Part shown: positions 40,014 to 48,481 of the stretch, one piece after another
Layout of the letters: every line of letters starts with the position of its first letter
Position numbering within the stretch: the first letter of the stretch is position 1
Assembly (NCBI RefSeq): GCF_030811595.1
Contig: NZ_JAUSRB010000002.1
Span: forward strand, 7,440,001-7,504,000
Source of the DNA: Streptosporangium brasiliense
GTDB lineage: Bacteria > Actinomycetota > Actinomycetes > Streptosporangiales > Streptosporangiaceae
DNA: 64,000 nt
Direction: 5' to 3'
The notes under the pieces: generated by a model
What the model was told of the DNA's origin: nothing
What the model saw: only the letters and a program-made list of their open reading frames with translations
Database searches by the model: none
Translations under genes and position numbers: made by a program

Positions 40014-43000
40014 TCATGCCCCGTAGTGGACGTGGCATGCCCATCGGGTCGGGGTACGAGGGTTGCGGTCGCGGGCGGCACGCACCGCTCCGTGCAGGGC
40101 TTGAGCGGAGCTGTCCGTGCGGAGGCCGCCGTGTCCGGACGTCATGCTCCGATGGACGGCGTCCGCGATGTCCGGGGCGTCCTCGTCCCAGACGTCCCAC
40201 AACGTGCCGATCACATGAGGGAACCCGGCGAGCTGGAAGGCCGAGGCGAGGTGGATGGACTCGTCCGTGAGGCCGGCGGCTGGGCTCCACGCCGTACCGC
40301 AGGCCGACAGATAGGCGAGCCGGGCCTTGCCCAGGCGGTGGCGGGCCAGTTCGGCGACCGTGAGGGGGGCCGTGTGGTGGTCCTCCAGCAGGAGCCGGTC
40401 GCTGGACGGGTTCAGCGGGTCGCTCTGGCCGTGACAGGCGAAGTGAGCGACCGCGCACTGCGGCAGTTCGTCCATGACGTGGCGCTTGACGGGGCTGTGC
40501 TCACCGCCGGCCGGGGTGCCGTCGCGACGGATCAAGAGCCGCGAGTCGGGATAGTGGAGGCGGACCCGCTCGGCCTCGGACTCGGCGTACCCCAAGGGGC
40601 CGTGATCGGGGGTGGTCGGCATGGCGACGATCAGCGCACGGTCCGTGGCGGCTGGGGCCGCGGCACGTTCGCGCGAGTGGGCCAGGGCGCGCACGGTCGG
40701 TGTGTATGAAGAGATCACCCGGTCCATGACCGTGTGGCGGGAGCACTCCCCCGGTGGCCCGGTGTGGCGGCCCGCGGCATGGATCGGCAGGAGGCTCAAA
40801 GGTCCGCCCAGGATCCACCACATCCGGGGCAGCGGACCGTTCCCGTGCCGCGCAGTGAATCCGAGTCCGTCCAGGACGGGGCCGGCGGCCTCGTCCCACA
40901 GCCACTCCAGGACGGTGCGGGCCGTGCGCTGGGCGGCGATCCTGCGAGGCGGGTCGAGGTCGTCGTCGTGCGCGTCGGAAAGGGCCGCGTAGAAGGCGTC
41001 GGCCTGCTCCATGACCGTCGGCGCGGTCAGACCGGGAAGGGCCAGTGAACGGATGCCGTCCTTCGTGACCAGGATCGCGTCGCTGCGGTAGCCGCTGACG
41101 TTGATGTGCACGATCGGGCCCTCGGTCGCCTGCCGTGCCAGGGCGTCAGCATCCGGCGGCAGCAGGAAGGCCTCGTGGCCGGGCAACTCCCGGATCCGCG
41201 CCACCGTCTCATCCAGCGCGGTGGCGATACGCGCTCGGCGGTCGTGCGGAGCGGGCGCGAGCGCGAAGTCCGGGCTGCCTTCCGCGCCCGGTCGCAGCGG
41301 CAGCGTCAAGCCGTCCGTGTCGTCGATCGCGTCGAGTCCGTCGCGCAGCGTCTCGAACCGCCGCGCGAGTTCCGGGTGTCCGGCTCTCAGTTCTGTGAGA
41401 TCACCACGGGTGTCCAGTGCCTGGCCGATCAGGATGCCCCGGCCCTGTTCGAGGAGCTGCAGGGCGCGGGCGGCCGCCTGCTGAGAGGGAGCGCCCGGGG
41501 CGTTCAGCGCGAGTGCGGCCGCATCGGCGGCCAGCCCGGCGAGGGAAGCGAGGTTGGTCTGCTGGTCCCGGCGCCCGAGTCGCCGTGGTGCCACCGTCGG
41601 CAGCCGCCGTACCGCTGCTTCGAGCAGGTGGGCGGCCCGCTCCCATGAGGCGGGGTCGGTGTCCGTCGGACGGATGAGCAGGGAGGCCGCCATCCGTGCC
41701 GCCCGGATGGCCGGGGCGGCGGCCGCCGCGGGCGCGTCCGCCGCCTCGGCCAGCACGCGGGCCGCCTCCATGCGGTCCTGCGCGCAGTCGTTCCTCTCGG
41801 CCCGGGACCGGAGCGCCACACCGAGGCCGTACAGCACCTTCAGCCGGTCCGGATGGCCGGGTGCGACGCCCTGGACCGCCTGCCGTGCCAGAGTGATCGC
41901 CTCGTCCAACGAGCCGGTGTCGCCGGTGGCCTCATGGCGCAGCCGCAGCACCGCACCGAGATTGGAGGCGCAGAGGGCGACCGCGGCGGGATCGTCGTCC
42001 GCCGTCAGCTCACCGAGGGCGGCGCGCACGAGGCCGATGGCCTCGTCCAGGTCCGCCAGGTCCTGGGTGTCCTCGTACCGGGCCCACAGCATGAGGCTGA
42101 GATTGGACCTGCCACCCGCGCGCAGGGGGCTGGTCGCCGGAGCCGACGCCAGGACCGCACGGGTCATCATGATGGCCTCGGTCAGATCGCCGGGCGTCCC
42201 GGTCCTCGCACGCCGGTAAAGGGCGACGCCGAGCCGGCTCACCGTGAGTGGCCATGTGACTCCGTCCTTGGCGGTGGCGGCCACGGCCCGGCGGCCCAGG
42301 GCGATGGCCTCGTTCAGGTCGGCGCGCGACCCGGTGAGCTCACTGCGGGCGCGCAGGCATTCGCCGAGATCCGACAGCAGGGTCGACAACAGGCCGGCTG
42401 CCTCGCCGGACGGCTGCGCACGGGCCGCGTCGACCGTCGACCGGCCCATGGCCACGGCCTCGTCCAGGTCCGCCACCCGCCCCTCCCGCACTCCGCGCCC
42501 GTGGAGGACGTCCGCGAGGAGCTGCCGGCATTTCAGAAGTTCGGGATGGTCCTCGCCCATAACGCGAAGGGCTGCGCGGGCGTGGCGCACGGCCCGGTCC
42601 AGGTCGGCCGGGTCGCCGGTGAGTCCGAAGCGGCTCTGCAGGGCGGCGCCCAGGTTGGCCAGGACCGCGGGCCGGTCCGCGTGCTCCTCGTCCAGGAGTC
42701 CGGCCGCCGCCTCGCCGTGTCCGACGGCCTCGTCCAGGTCGGCCGCGACCGGCTCCGCACCACGGCTTCCCGCGTGGTGCTCGGCTCGCCGCTGGAGCGC
42801 GATGGCGAGATGAGCGTGGCGCAGAGCCCGAGCCGGTGAGTCGGGCTCGTCCACGCGCAGGGCCTCGCGGCGCAGTCTGATCGCCTCGTCCAGATCCGGG
42901 CACTGCCCGCGCGAGGGGTCCGACTCGGTCGGGGGCCGGTCTTCCCGCAGTCCGTGCCGGGTCTCCAGCGCCGCGGCGAGCAGGACGAGAGCCTGCGCAC

Positions 43001-44420
43001 GGTCGTCGCCCGCTCCGGGGGTGAGACGCAGGGCCTCGCGGCTGTGGCGTACGGCCTCCTCGGCTGCCGTGGGGTCGCCAAGGTGTTCCGCGTATGCGCG
43101 CAGGGCGTGGACCGCGTTGACCAGGACGGGTGTGTGCTGCGCGCCGCTGAAGGCGGCGACGGCCTCGCGGGCTGCCTCCGCGGCATCGGCCAGATCACCG
43201 GTGTGTCCCGTGCTCGAGAAGGAGTCCTGCAGCACGAGGCAGAGCCGGTGCAGGGTGACGGCACGGTCCTCGTGCTCCGGCGGCACCGTGCGCGCGGACT
43301 CCCGGGCGGCCGACGCCGCCCTGGCCAGATCCGCCGGGTTCCGGTCCGCGCGGTACCGTTCGTGCAGCGCCGCGGCGAGGTGCACGAGGATCTGGCCGCG
43401 CTCGGGGTCGTCTTCCGAACCCCGCTCGATCCCTCGTTCGGCGACGTGGACCGCCTCGGTCAGATCCGTGGTCGACTGCCGCCGTTCGAACCGCATGCGC
43501 AGCACTTCGGACAGGTTCGCGCTGTGCCGGGAGAGCGACTCGTGGCCCGGCGGGGTGGTGTCCAGCGCCTGGCGGGATACGGCGATGGCCTCGTCCAGGT
43601 CCGCGGTGCTGCCGGAGCGCAGGGAGCGGTTCCGCAAGGCCACCCCGACAACGCTCAGGAGCCGGCAGCGCTCGGGGTGGGCGGCCGGTACGGCGGGGAC
43701 GCTGTCGATGACCGCCCGGGCGAGAGCGATGCCCTCGTCGAGGTGGGCGATCTCGCCCGAGGGGGTGCCCGACGAGCCGGCCAGCCGGAACCACCGCCCG
43801 AGCAGGAGCACGAGATTGCCGGCGCACCGTTCCCACAGGGCGTCGGCCACCGGTGTGACGTCGACGGAGCGGCGGCAGGCGGCCAGGGCCCGTCTCAGGT
43901 CGTCGATGTCCCCGGTGCGTCTGTGTCTGATCGCGAGGACGGTTCCGAGCTGGGACAGTGCCTGCCCACGTCCCGGCCTGTCGGAAGGCCAGGATTCCGC
44001 GATGCGCTCCCACAGCCGCACCTGGTCGTCGATCACGGCTCGGGGCTGGGTCTCGAGCGTCGGCAGCCGCCGGCTCGCCTTCTGCGCCGCGGCGTCGATG
44101 ACGAACGGCAGCAGTGGCTCGGGGAGCGGGCAGGGGGCGCCCGCCTCGAAGCCGACGGTGAGGTACGAGACCGCGCGGCCGAGCTCGCCGTCGTCCTCTC
44201 GCGCCAGGCCGCGGTACCAGAGCAGCATGCCCAACTGGTAGCAGTCGACGACGGTGTCCTTGGGCATGGCCGCCGGGTTCACGCCCCGGATGCGCACGGA
44301 CAGTTGGTCGGCCTCCCGTGACGCGCCCGGAGCGAGGGCGTGCGAGAGATCCTCCGTCTCGGCGATCCACCGCAGCCTGTCCCAGACCGCCTCACGAAGG
44401 TCCTTGTGTTCCCTGAACAT
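40014..44420 (-). CDS. TPR-CHAT protease (caspase-like), 1,468 residues
   Basis: A very long protein starting at ATG 44420 (GGGAGA upstream). From about residue 60 to 950 it consists of degenerate TPR-like repeats of about 45-50 residues with a recurring phrase such as LTGSRADLNEAIALGRRAV. From about 1120 to the end is a CHAT (separase/caspase-like) domain: WWILGGPLSLLPIHAAG, RALIVAMPTTPDHGPLGYAE, VAHFACHGQSDP with catalytic His (about 1328), and LAYLSACGTAWSPAAGL with catalytic Cys (about 1371), then FPHVIGTLWDVWDEDA. All catalytic residues are intact. TPR-CHAT proteins act as proteolytic effectors in several bacterial conflict systems. It is divergent, 120 bp away, from two small genes (44541-45861) that may be partners. 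Confidence 0.93.
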   Translation of the reverse strand: MFREHKDLREAVWDRLRWIAETEDLSHALAPGASREADQLSVRIRGVNPAAMPKDTVVDCYQLGMLLWYRGLAREDDGELGRAVSYLTVGFEAGAPCPLPEPLLPFVIDAAAQKASRRLPTLETQPRAVIDDQVRLWERIAESWPSDRPGRGQALSQLGTVLAIRHRRTGDIDDLRRALAACRRSVDVTPVADALWERCAGNLVLLLGRWFRLAGSSGTPSGEIAHLDEGIALARAVIDSVPAVPAAHPERCRLLSVVGVALRNRSLRSGSTADLDEAIAVSRQALDTTPPGHESLSRHSANLSEVLRMRFERRQSTTDLTEAVHVAERGIERGSEDDPERGQILVHLAAALHERYRADRNPADLARAASAARESARTVPPEHEDRAVTLHRLCLVLQDSFSSTGHTGDLADAAEAAREAVAAFSGAQHTPVLVNAVHALRAYAEHLGDPTAAEEAVRHSREALRLTPGAGDDRAQALVLLAAALETRHGLREDRPPTESDPSRGQCPDLDEAIRLRREALRVDEPDSPARALRHAHLAIALQRRAEHHAGSRGAEPVAADLDEAVGHGEAAAGLLDEEHADRPAVLANLGAALQSRFGLTGDPADLDRAVRHARAALRVMGEDHPELLKCRQLLADVLHGRGVREGRVADLDEAVAMGRSTVDAARAQPSGEAAGLLSTLLSDLGECLRARSELTGSRADLNEAIALGRRAVAATAKDGVTWPLTVSRLGVALYRRARTGTPGDLTEAIMMTRAVLASAPATSPLRAGGRSNLSLMLWARYEDTQDLADLDEAIGLVRAALGELTADDDPAAVALCASNLGAVLRLRHEATGDTGSLDEAITLARQAVQGVAPGHPDRLKVLYGLGVALRSRAERNDCAQDRMEAARVLAEAADAPAAAAAPAIRAARMAASLLIRPTDTDPASWERAAHLLEAAVRRLPTVAPRRLGRRDQQTNLASLAGLAADAAALALNAPGAPSQQAAARALQLLEQGRGILIGQALDTRGDLTELRAGHPELARRFETLRDGLDAIDDTDGLTLPLRPGAEGSPDFALAPAPHDRRARIATALDETVARIRELPGHEAFLLPPDADALARQATEGPIVHINVSGYRSDAILVTKDGIRSLALPGLTAPTVMEQADAFYAALSDAHDDDLDPPRRIAAQRTARTVLEWLWDEAAGPVLDGLGFTARHGNGPLPRMWWILGGPLSLLPIHAAGRHTGPPGECSRHTVMDRVISSYTPTVRALAHSRERAAAPAATDRALIVAMPTTPDHGPLGYAESEAERVRLHYPDSRLLIRRDGTPAGGEHSPVKRHVMDELPQCAVAHFACHGQSDPLNPSSDRLLLEDHHTAPLTVAELARHRLGKARLAYLSACGTAWSPAAGLTDESIHLASAFQLAGFPHVIGTLWDVWDEDAPDIADAVHRSMTSGHGGLRTDSSAQALHGAVRAARDRNPRTPTRWACHVHYGA

Positions 44421-44540
44421 CGCCGGTGCGTCTCCCTGCCCTTCTGTGTGCCCGCTCGGCCCAACCTAGAGTGCGCGCAGGGAAGTTGCCAGGCCGCGTG
44501 AAGATCTCGAAGATGGTCGCCGAGCGAGAAGGAGGGCTGG

Positions 44541-44930
44541 ATGCCGGACCAGGGACAGGCCGAGGAGAAGAACGCGATCGCCTACGTCTGTCGACAGCAG
44601 CAGGCCATCAGGGAGGTGCTGCTCGCGGAGCGTGGTGACGCCGCCCCTCTGGATCGAGTGCTCTCCGCGCTGGAGAACGACACCTCGCCGGCCGAACCGC
44701 TGCGCGAGCTCCACCAGGCCCTCGTTCACGCGGGCGACGCCGTGGGGGTGTACGGCGGCACCCGCGAGGGAACGGGTGTGCTGGGCCTGTTGTCGCCGCG
44801 CGCGGGGAAGGACATCTACCTGTGTCCGCGGCAGAGTCCCTGTACGCGGTTCCACTGGGTCGAGGACGAGCGGGGCGGACCGCCGGTGTGCGGCATCGGC
44901 CGCGCACCGATGCTCCTGAAGCGGACCTGA
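44541..44930 (+). CDS. Small Cys-rich protein of the CHAT locus
   Basis: A 129-residue protein starting at ATG 44541 (AAGGAGGG upstream). The N-terminal half is helical (CRQQQAIREVLLAERGDAAP; LRELHQALVHAGDAVGVYGG). The C-terminal segment YLCPRQSPCTRFHW followed by PPVCGIGRAPMLLKRT has the C-P-x4-C-x-R ... P-x-C spacing of a zinc-ribbon-like module found at the ends of several actinobacterial conflict-system proteins; that link is an inference from memory. It is followed one base later by the membrane-protein gene and faces the CHAT gene. Confidence 0.75.
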   Translation: MPDQGQAEEKNAIAYVCRQQQAIREVLLAERGDAAPLDRVLSALENDTSPAEPLRELHQALVHAGDAVGVYGGTREGTGVLGLLSPRAGKDIYLCPRQSPCTRFHWVEDERGGPPVCGIGRAPMLLKRT

Positions 44931-44931
44931 G

Positions 44932-45861
44932 GTGTCCGACCTGCTCTCCGAGCTGGGGAAGAAGCTCGCCGAGCGCTGGCTCACCCTGCTCGTCCTGCCG
45001 GGAGCCCTCTTCCTCGCCACCCTCGCGGCAGCGTGGCAGCTCGGGCACACGGGCTGGTACGAGGTGGGCCGCCTCCTGGAGATCACCGATGGCAAGGCGA
45101 AGTCCCTGAGCGCCTCAGTCGCGGGTACCGCGCTGCTGTTGATCGTGTTCCTGCTGTCTTCGGCCGCCTGCGGGGTCGTGGCGCAGGCGATCGGCTCCCT
45201 GCTGGAGCGGCTCTGGTTCGCCGCCGACTGGCGCCGGTGGGGGCCACCGCTGCGATGGCTCGCACACCGCCGTGTGGCGCGACGACAGCAGCGCTACCGG
45301 CTCCGCCGTGACGAGGTCGGCCGCGTCGCGGCTCTGAGCCATGCCCTGGACGGGTCCGCCCGGCAGGATGCCGAAGCGGAACTCGACGTTGCCGCCCGGA
45401 GGTTGAGCGAGATCTCGGACGAGGCTCCGCGGCGTCCGACCTGGATGGGCGACAGAATGCAGGCCGTGGACATCCGTCTGCACCGCAGCCTGGGCCTCGA
45501 ACTGGCGGTCGTCTGGCCCCATCTGTGGCTGCACGTCCCCGAGCCCACTCGTTCCGCGGTCACCGCCGCACGTACGGAGGTCAGTCGCGCCGCGGCGCTG
45601 GGCGGCTGGGGCCTGCTGTATCTGCTGGTCGGTGCGCTGTGGTGGCCGGGGCTGCTGGTCCCGGTGGTCATCACCGTGACGGCCCGGCGCCGCGCCCGCA
45701 CGGCGACGGACGGCTACGCCACGCTGGTCGAGGCGGCGGTGCGGCTCCATGTCGGTGGCTTGGCCCGGCGGCTGGGGTTCCCGCACAGCACGGGCCCCTT
45801 CCCCAGACGCCTCGGTGAAGACCTGACCGATCACCTCCGCCGAGGCGAGGGTCAGCAGTAG
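44932..45861 (+). CDS. Membrane protein co-encoded with the CHAT locus
   Basis: A 309-residue protein starting at GTG 44932, one base after the preceding stop. Four membrane helices in two pairs are seen: WLTLLVLPGALFLATLAAAW, a second at AGTALLLIVFLLSSAACGVV, and LGGWGLLYLLVGALWWPGLL with the adjoining VVITVTA. The intervening cytoplasmic part is Arg-rich and helical (LAHRRVARRQQRYRLRRDEV). No family is recognised. Membrane proteins co-encoded with CHAT proteases are candidates for substrates or for pore-forming or anchoring partners. Confidence 0.8.
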   Translation: MSDLLSELGKKLAERWLTLLVLPGALFLATLAAAWQLGHTGWYEVGRLLEITDGKAKSLSASVAGTALLLIVFLLSSAACGVVAQAIGSLLERLWFAADWRRWGPPLRWLAHRRVARRQQRYRLRRDEVGRVAALSHALDGSARQDAEAELDVAARRLSEISDEAPRRPTWMGDRMQAVDIRLHRSLGLELAVVWPHLWLHVPEPTRSAVTAARTEVSRAAALGGWGLLYLLVGALWWPGLLVPVVITVTARRRARTATDGYATLVEAAVRLHVGGLARRLGFPHSTGPFPRRLGEDLTDHLRRGEGQQ

Positions 45862-46337
45862 TCCGGCTTCTTCATCTCCTCGTCGAGGAGATGAAGGACC
45901 TGGTTGACGACGAGGATCTCCTCGGGGTCACGGGAGTTGAGGCAGCAGACGCGGTGGAAGGACTGCTGGAAGTTCTCCCGATCGTCCTTGCCCAGCCGCC
46001 CCAGCACCACGCCGAGCGCATGCGCGGCCCGCTCCATGTTGGCGTGCGCCGCCCACTCCTCGGGGTCCTGCGACGACTGCCCACTCCCATCGCCCGGCAT
46101 CAGCGTGATGGCGGGAGTGCACTCGCGCCACTCGTGCGGTGTGACTCCGGAAGGTGTGTCCAGATGGACCAGTTCGTGCGGTTGTGGACTGCGCCGAGCG
46201 TCAGATCGCAGCCCGGACCGCACACGACGCGGAAACCCGTCCCCCATGCTGGCGCCCCGGATCATCGGTGAGAGCAGCATCGACGCTGCAACGAAGGCGG
46301 ACAGGTTAGCAAACTTTCGGACACTCCGCCCGATCAC
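45852..46337 (-). CDS. Hypothetical protein convergent with the CHAT-locus membrane gene
   Basis: The C-terminal part looks convincingly coding: ERAAHALGVVLGRLGKDDRE, then NFQQSFHRVCCLNSRDPEEI and LVVNQVLHLLDEEMKKPDYC. The start is uncertain. GTG 46337 would add a signal-peptide-like segment (KFANLSAFVAASMLLSP); ATG 46280, 46265 or 46247 are alternatives. Its 3' end overlaps the preceding gene by 10 nt on the other strand. Function unknown. Confidence 0.5.
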   Translation of the reverse strand: MIGRSVRKFANLSAFVAASMLLSPMIRGASMGDGFPRRVRSGLRSDARRSPQPHELVHLDTPSGVTPHEWRECTPAITLMPGDGSGQSSQDPEEWAAHANMERAAHALGVVLGRLGKDDRENFQQSFHRVCCLNSRDPEEILVVNQVLHLLDEEMKKPDYC

Positions 46338-46580
46338 TCTTGGTGACTCGGGGATGCGGAGCCGACCGAGCTCTGCGGTCACCGCGTCGTCGACACCGCG
46401 GCCTCGCTCAAAGCCGGCCGCGCCGCCTGATCCAGCACGGAACACCGGCGGGGCTGGTACGGCAGGTCCGTCAGCTTGTGGCGCCTCACACTCCAGCGGG
46501 CTGCGTCGTCGGACCACTGAGACCACAGGGGCCGTCGCCAGGTGAGCTGGTCGCGGTCAGATTCTTGGACGGAGGATGCG

Positions 46581-47009
46581 ATGACTTCAAACGATTCCGA
46601 GGTCAGGGCGCTCTTGGAGAGTCGAGTCGACGCCTGCCAGGCAAAGGACATTGACCGACTCATGTCACATTATTCCCCCGACATCGTTTATTACGATGTC
46701 GTTCCTCCTCTCCAGTTCGCGGGATCCGATGAAGTCCGCGGCAACTTCGTGCGGTGGTTCGATGAATACGAGGGCCCCATCGGCCTGGAGACGCATGACC
46801 TCGCCATTGCGGCGAATGCGGATTTCGCGCTCGCGCACATGCTCCACCTGGACAGCGGAACGCGGAAGAACGGACTCCAGAGCGCGATATGGGTGCGGTC
46901 GACGGTTTGTTGCCGACGGTCGAACGACAAGTGGTTGATCACGCACGAACATGTCTCGGTGCCGATCAACCCTCAGAACCTTCAAGCCTGGTTTCCGCCG
47001 GGAATGTGA
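46581..47009 (+). CDS. NTF2-like (SnoaL/ketosteroid-isomerase-fold) protein
   Basis: A 142-residue protein starting at ATG 46581 with GGAGG nine bases upstream. LLESRVDACQAKDIDRLMSH and then YSPDIVYYDVVPPLQFAGSD, later KWLITHEHVSVPINPQN, give the cone-shaped NTF2-like fold. Such proteins are small ligand binders, isomerases or hydrolases. It stands upstream of the ECF41 sigma pair, whose own C-terminal domains are also SnoaL-like. The gene is slightly less G/C-rich than its neighbours. Confidence 0.85.
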   Translation: MTSNDSEVRALLESRVDACQAKDIDRLMSHYSPDIVYYDVVPPLQFAGSDEVRGNFVRWFDEYEGPIGLETHDLAIAANADFALAHMLHLDSGTRKNGLQSAIWVRSTVCCRRSNDKWLITHEHVSVPINPQNLQAWFPPGM

Positions 47010-47139
47010 GCCGGCCTGATCGTTCATCTGAGAAAAGCGCCTCCCACCTGGGAGGACGAGGATGTATGCCGTCCTGGTCCGACCCGGATCCGAAAGCGGT
47101 TCTCTGATGGGCGATCCCGCCGGCTGGGCCGCCGGCCTG

Positions 47140-47172
47140 GCGATGCTCGGCTCGACCGGAGCCGAGCATCGC
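47140..47172. terminator. Hairpin terminator
   Basis: A 14-bp perfect stem (GCGATGCTCGGCTC and its complement) with a 5-nt loop, between the NTF2-like gene and the convergent sigma gene. Confidence 0.65.
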
Positions 47173-47198
47173 AACAGAGCGATCCCCACCGTTGGTGA

Positions 47199-47249
47199 GC
47201 GCTGCTCATCTGGGACGGCGCAGGTCCGGCCGTCCCAGGTGAGCAGCGC
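47199..47249 (-). terminator. Terminator of the ECF41 sigma gene
   Basis: A 20-bp stem with one T/G wobble and an 11-nt loop (left arm begins GCGCTGCTCA) ends four bases before the stop codon of the minus-strand sigma gene at 47253. With the hairpin at 47140 it forms a bidirectional block. Confidence 0.65.
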
Positions 47250-47252
47250 GCG

Positions 47253-48221
47253 TCAGTCCGTCGTCCATGGCCGGAGCTTCTGGGGGTTCCGCACTCCCCA
47301 GATGCGCTTGATCCGGTCACCTCTGACCTCGAAAGCCATCACCGCCACGGTGACGTCGTCCAGCTGAAGCACCAGGCCGGGCTGACCGTTGACCGTACGC
47401 TCCAGGATCGCCAGGTCGGATGCCACGCCGGCGACATCGACGCAGTAGCGGGCGATCCGCTCGGCGCCTTCGATCGGGTGGAGCGCGGCGCTGACCAGGC
47501 CGCCGCCGTCGGCGATCGCCGTGGCGTCGGGGTCGAGGAGGCCGATGAGAGCGTTGATGTCCCTGGCCTCCCAGGCCCGCTTGAAGTCCCTGACGATGCC
47601 GGCCTGCGGGGCTGCCGGAGCAGCGGGAGGAGTCTGCGCCGCGCGGATGCGGCGGCGGGCCGAGGAGGCCAGCTGGCGGCAGGCCGCCGGGGTACGGCCG
47701 ACGATCTCGGCCACCTCGGCGAAGGAGTAGCGGAAGACGTCGTGCAGGACGAACGCGACCCGCTCGGCCGGGGTCATCGCTTCGAGCACGACGAGGAAGG
47801 CCATGCTGACCGACTCGTCCAGGGTGACCCGGTCGGCCGGGTCGAGCGTGGCGCCGCCCGGCCGTCCGCTGATCCACTCGGTCCGGTCGGGCAGCGGCTC
47901 GGGGATCCATTCGCCCACGTAGCGCTCGCGCCGGGCCCGTGCCGAGCCGAGCAGGTCCAGGCAGATACGGCCGGCGACCGTCGTCAGCCAGCCGCCGGGC
48001 GATGCGATGGCCTCCTGCTGCTGTCGGGACATGGCGTACCAGCGGGCGTAGGTCTCCTGGACGGCGTCCTCGGCCTCTGCCAGGGATCCGAGGAGCCGGT
48101 AGGCGAGATTGATCAGCTGACGCCGCTCGCTCATGATCGCGCTCAGGCCCGGATCGACCCGCTCGTCTCCTGGCCCGGATGGGTCGAGCCGGTCGTCTCC
48201 TGGCTCGGATGGGGTGGTCAT
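47253..48221 (-). CDS. ECF41-group sigma factor (SigJ-like)
   Basis: A 322-residue protein. ATG 48221 (MTTPSEPGDD) is chosen because the frame upstream enters the promoter repeats. An N-terminal acidic stretch precedes region 2 (LINLAYRLLGSLAEAEDAVQ). Region 4 is MTPAERVAFVLHDVFRYSFA and then EVAEIVGRTPAACRQLASSA. The C-terminal SnoaL-like domain (AWEARDINALIGLLDPDATA, then GVRNPQKLRPW) regulates ECF41 activity in cis, so no separate anti-sigma factor is needed. It is divergent from a second ECF41 gene, with mirrored promoter-like repeats between them. Confidence 0.92.
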   Translation of the reverse strand: MTTPSEPGDDRLDPSGPGDERVDPGLSAIMSERRQLINLAYRLLGSLAEAEDAVQETYARWYAMSRQQQEAIASPGGWLTTVAGRICLDLLGSARARRERYVGEWIPEPLPDRTEWISGRPGGATLDPADRVTLDESVSMAFLVVLEAMTPAERVAFVLHDVFRYSFAEVAEIVGRTPAACRQLASSARRRIRAAQTPPAAPAAPQAGIVRDFKRAWEARDINALIGLLDPDATAIADGGGLVSAALHPIEGAERIARYCVDVAGVASDLAILERTVNGQPGLVLQLDDVTVAVMAFEVRGDRIKRIWGVRNPQKLRPWTTD

Positions 48222-48264
48222 GGTGTCGCCGACTTTCCTTCGTCCCATGTGCTTTCAGCAGTAC

Positions 48265-48291
48265 GACAAGACAACACCCCGGAATGTGAGG
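48265..48291 (-). promoter_or_regulatory. ECF41-like promoter facing the 47253-48221 sigma gene
   Basis: On the minus strand, CCTCACA (48291-48285), 16 bp, then TGTC (48268-48265). It shares TCACA and the 16-bp spacing with the ECF41 consensus; the -10 differs by one base. It is 44 bp from the start codon. Confidence 0.45.
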
Positions 48292-48302
48292 TCGGCGCGT
48301 CG

Positions 48303-48329
48303 CCTCACATTCCACGGGGGTGTCTCGCC
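48303..48329 (+). promoter_or_regulatory. ECF41-like promoter facing the 48482-49426 sigma gene
   Basis: CCTCACA (48303-48309), 16 bp, then CGCC (48326-48329), the mirror image of the minus-strand site. It would give a leader of about 145 nt to the sigma gene. Confidence 0.35.
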
Positions 48330-48481
48330 GTACTGCTGAGGCTTCCACGGGGGTGTCTCGTCGTACTTGCTGGAGCCGAACACCATCCAGCCGGCAGGAA
48401 CGCTCCAGCGACACCATCACCGGCATCCCGGCCCGCGGCATCGCCTCGCGGCACCCGCGTCGCCCGCTCTAGGATCGGGCC

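Larger units (their letters stand above)
48256..48372. repeat. Three-copy 29-30-bp repeat between two ECF41 genes
   Basis: A unit reading TTCCACGGGGGTGTCTCG and then (C/T)CGTACTGCTG occurs at 48310-48338 and 48343-48372 on the plus strand. A diverged copy lies at 48256-48284 on the minus strand. The first two facing copies, extended by CCTCACA, form a large imperfect inverted repeat (48256-48291 with 48303-48338). Confidence 0.8.

Noticed and set aside
46338..46580. Small frames before the NTF2-like gene
   Set aside because: Both strands are open but Arg-rich and without family resemblance; no start with a ribosome-binding site.
48256..48372. The three-copy repeat considered as IS terminal repeats
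   Set aside because: No transposase lies between the copies and no target duplication is visible; promoter-like spacing is a better, though unproven, explanation.
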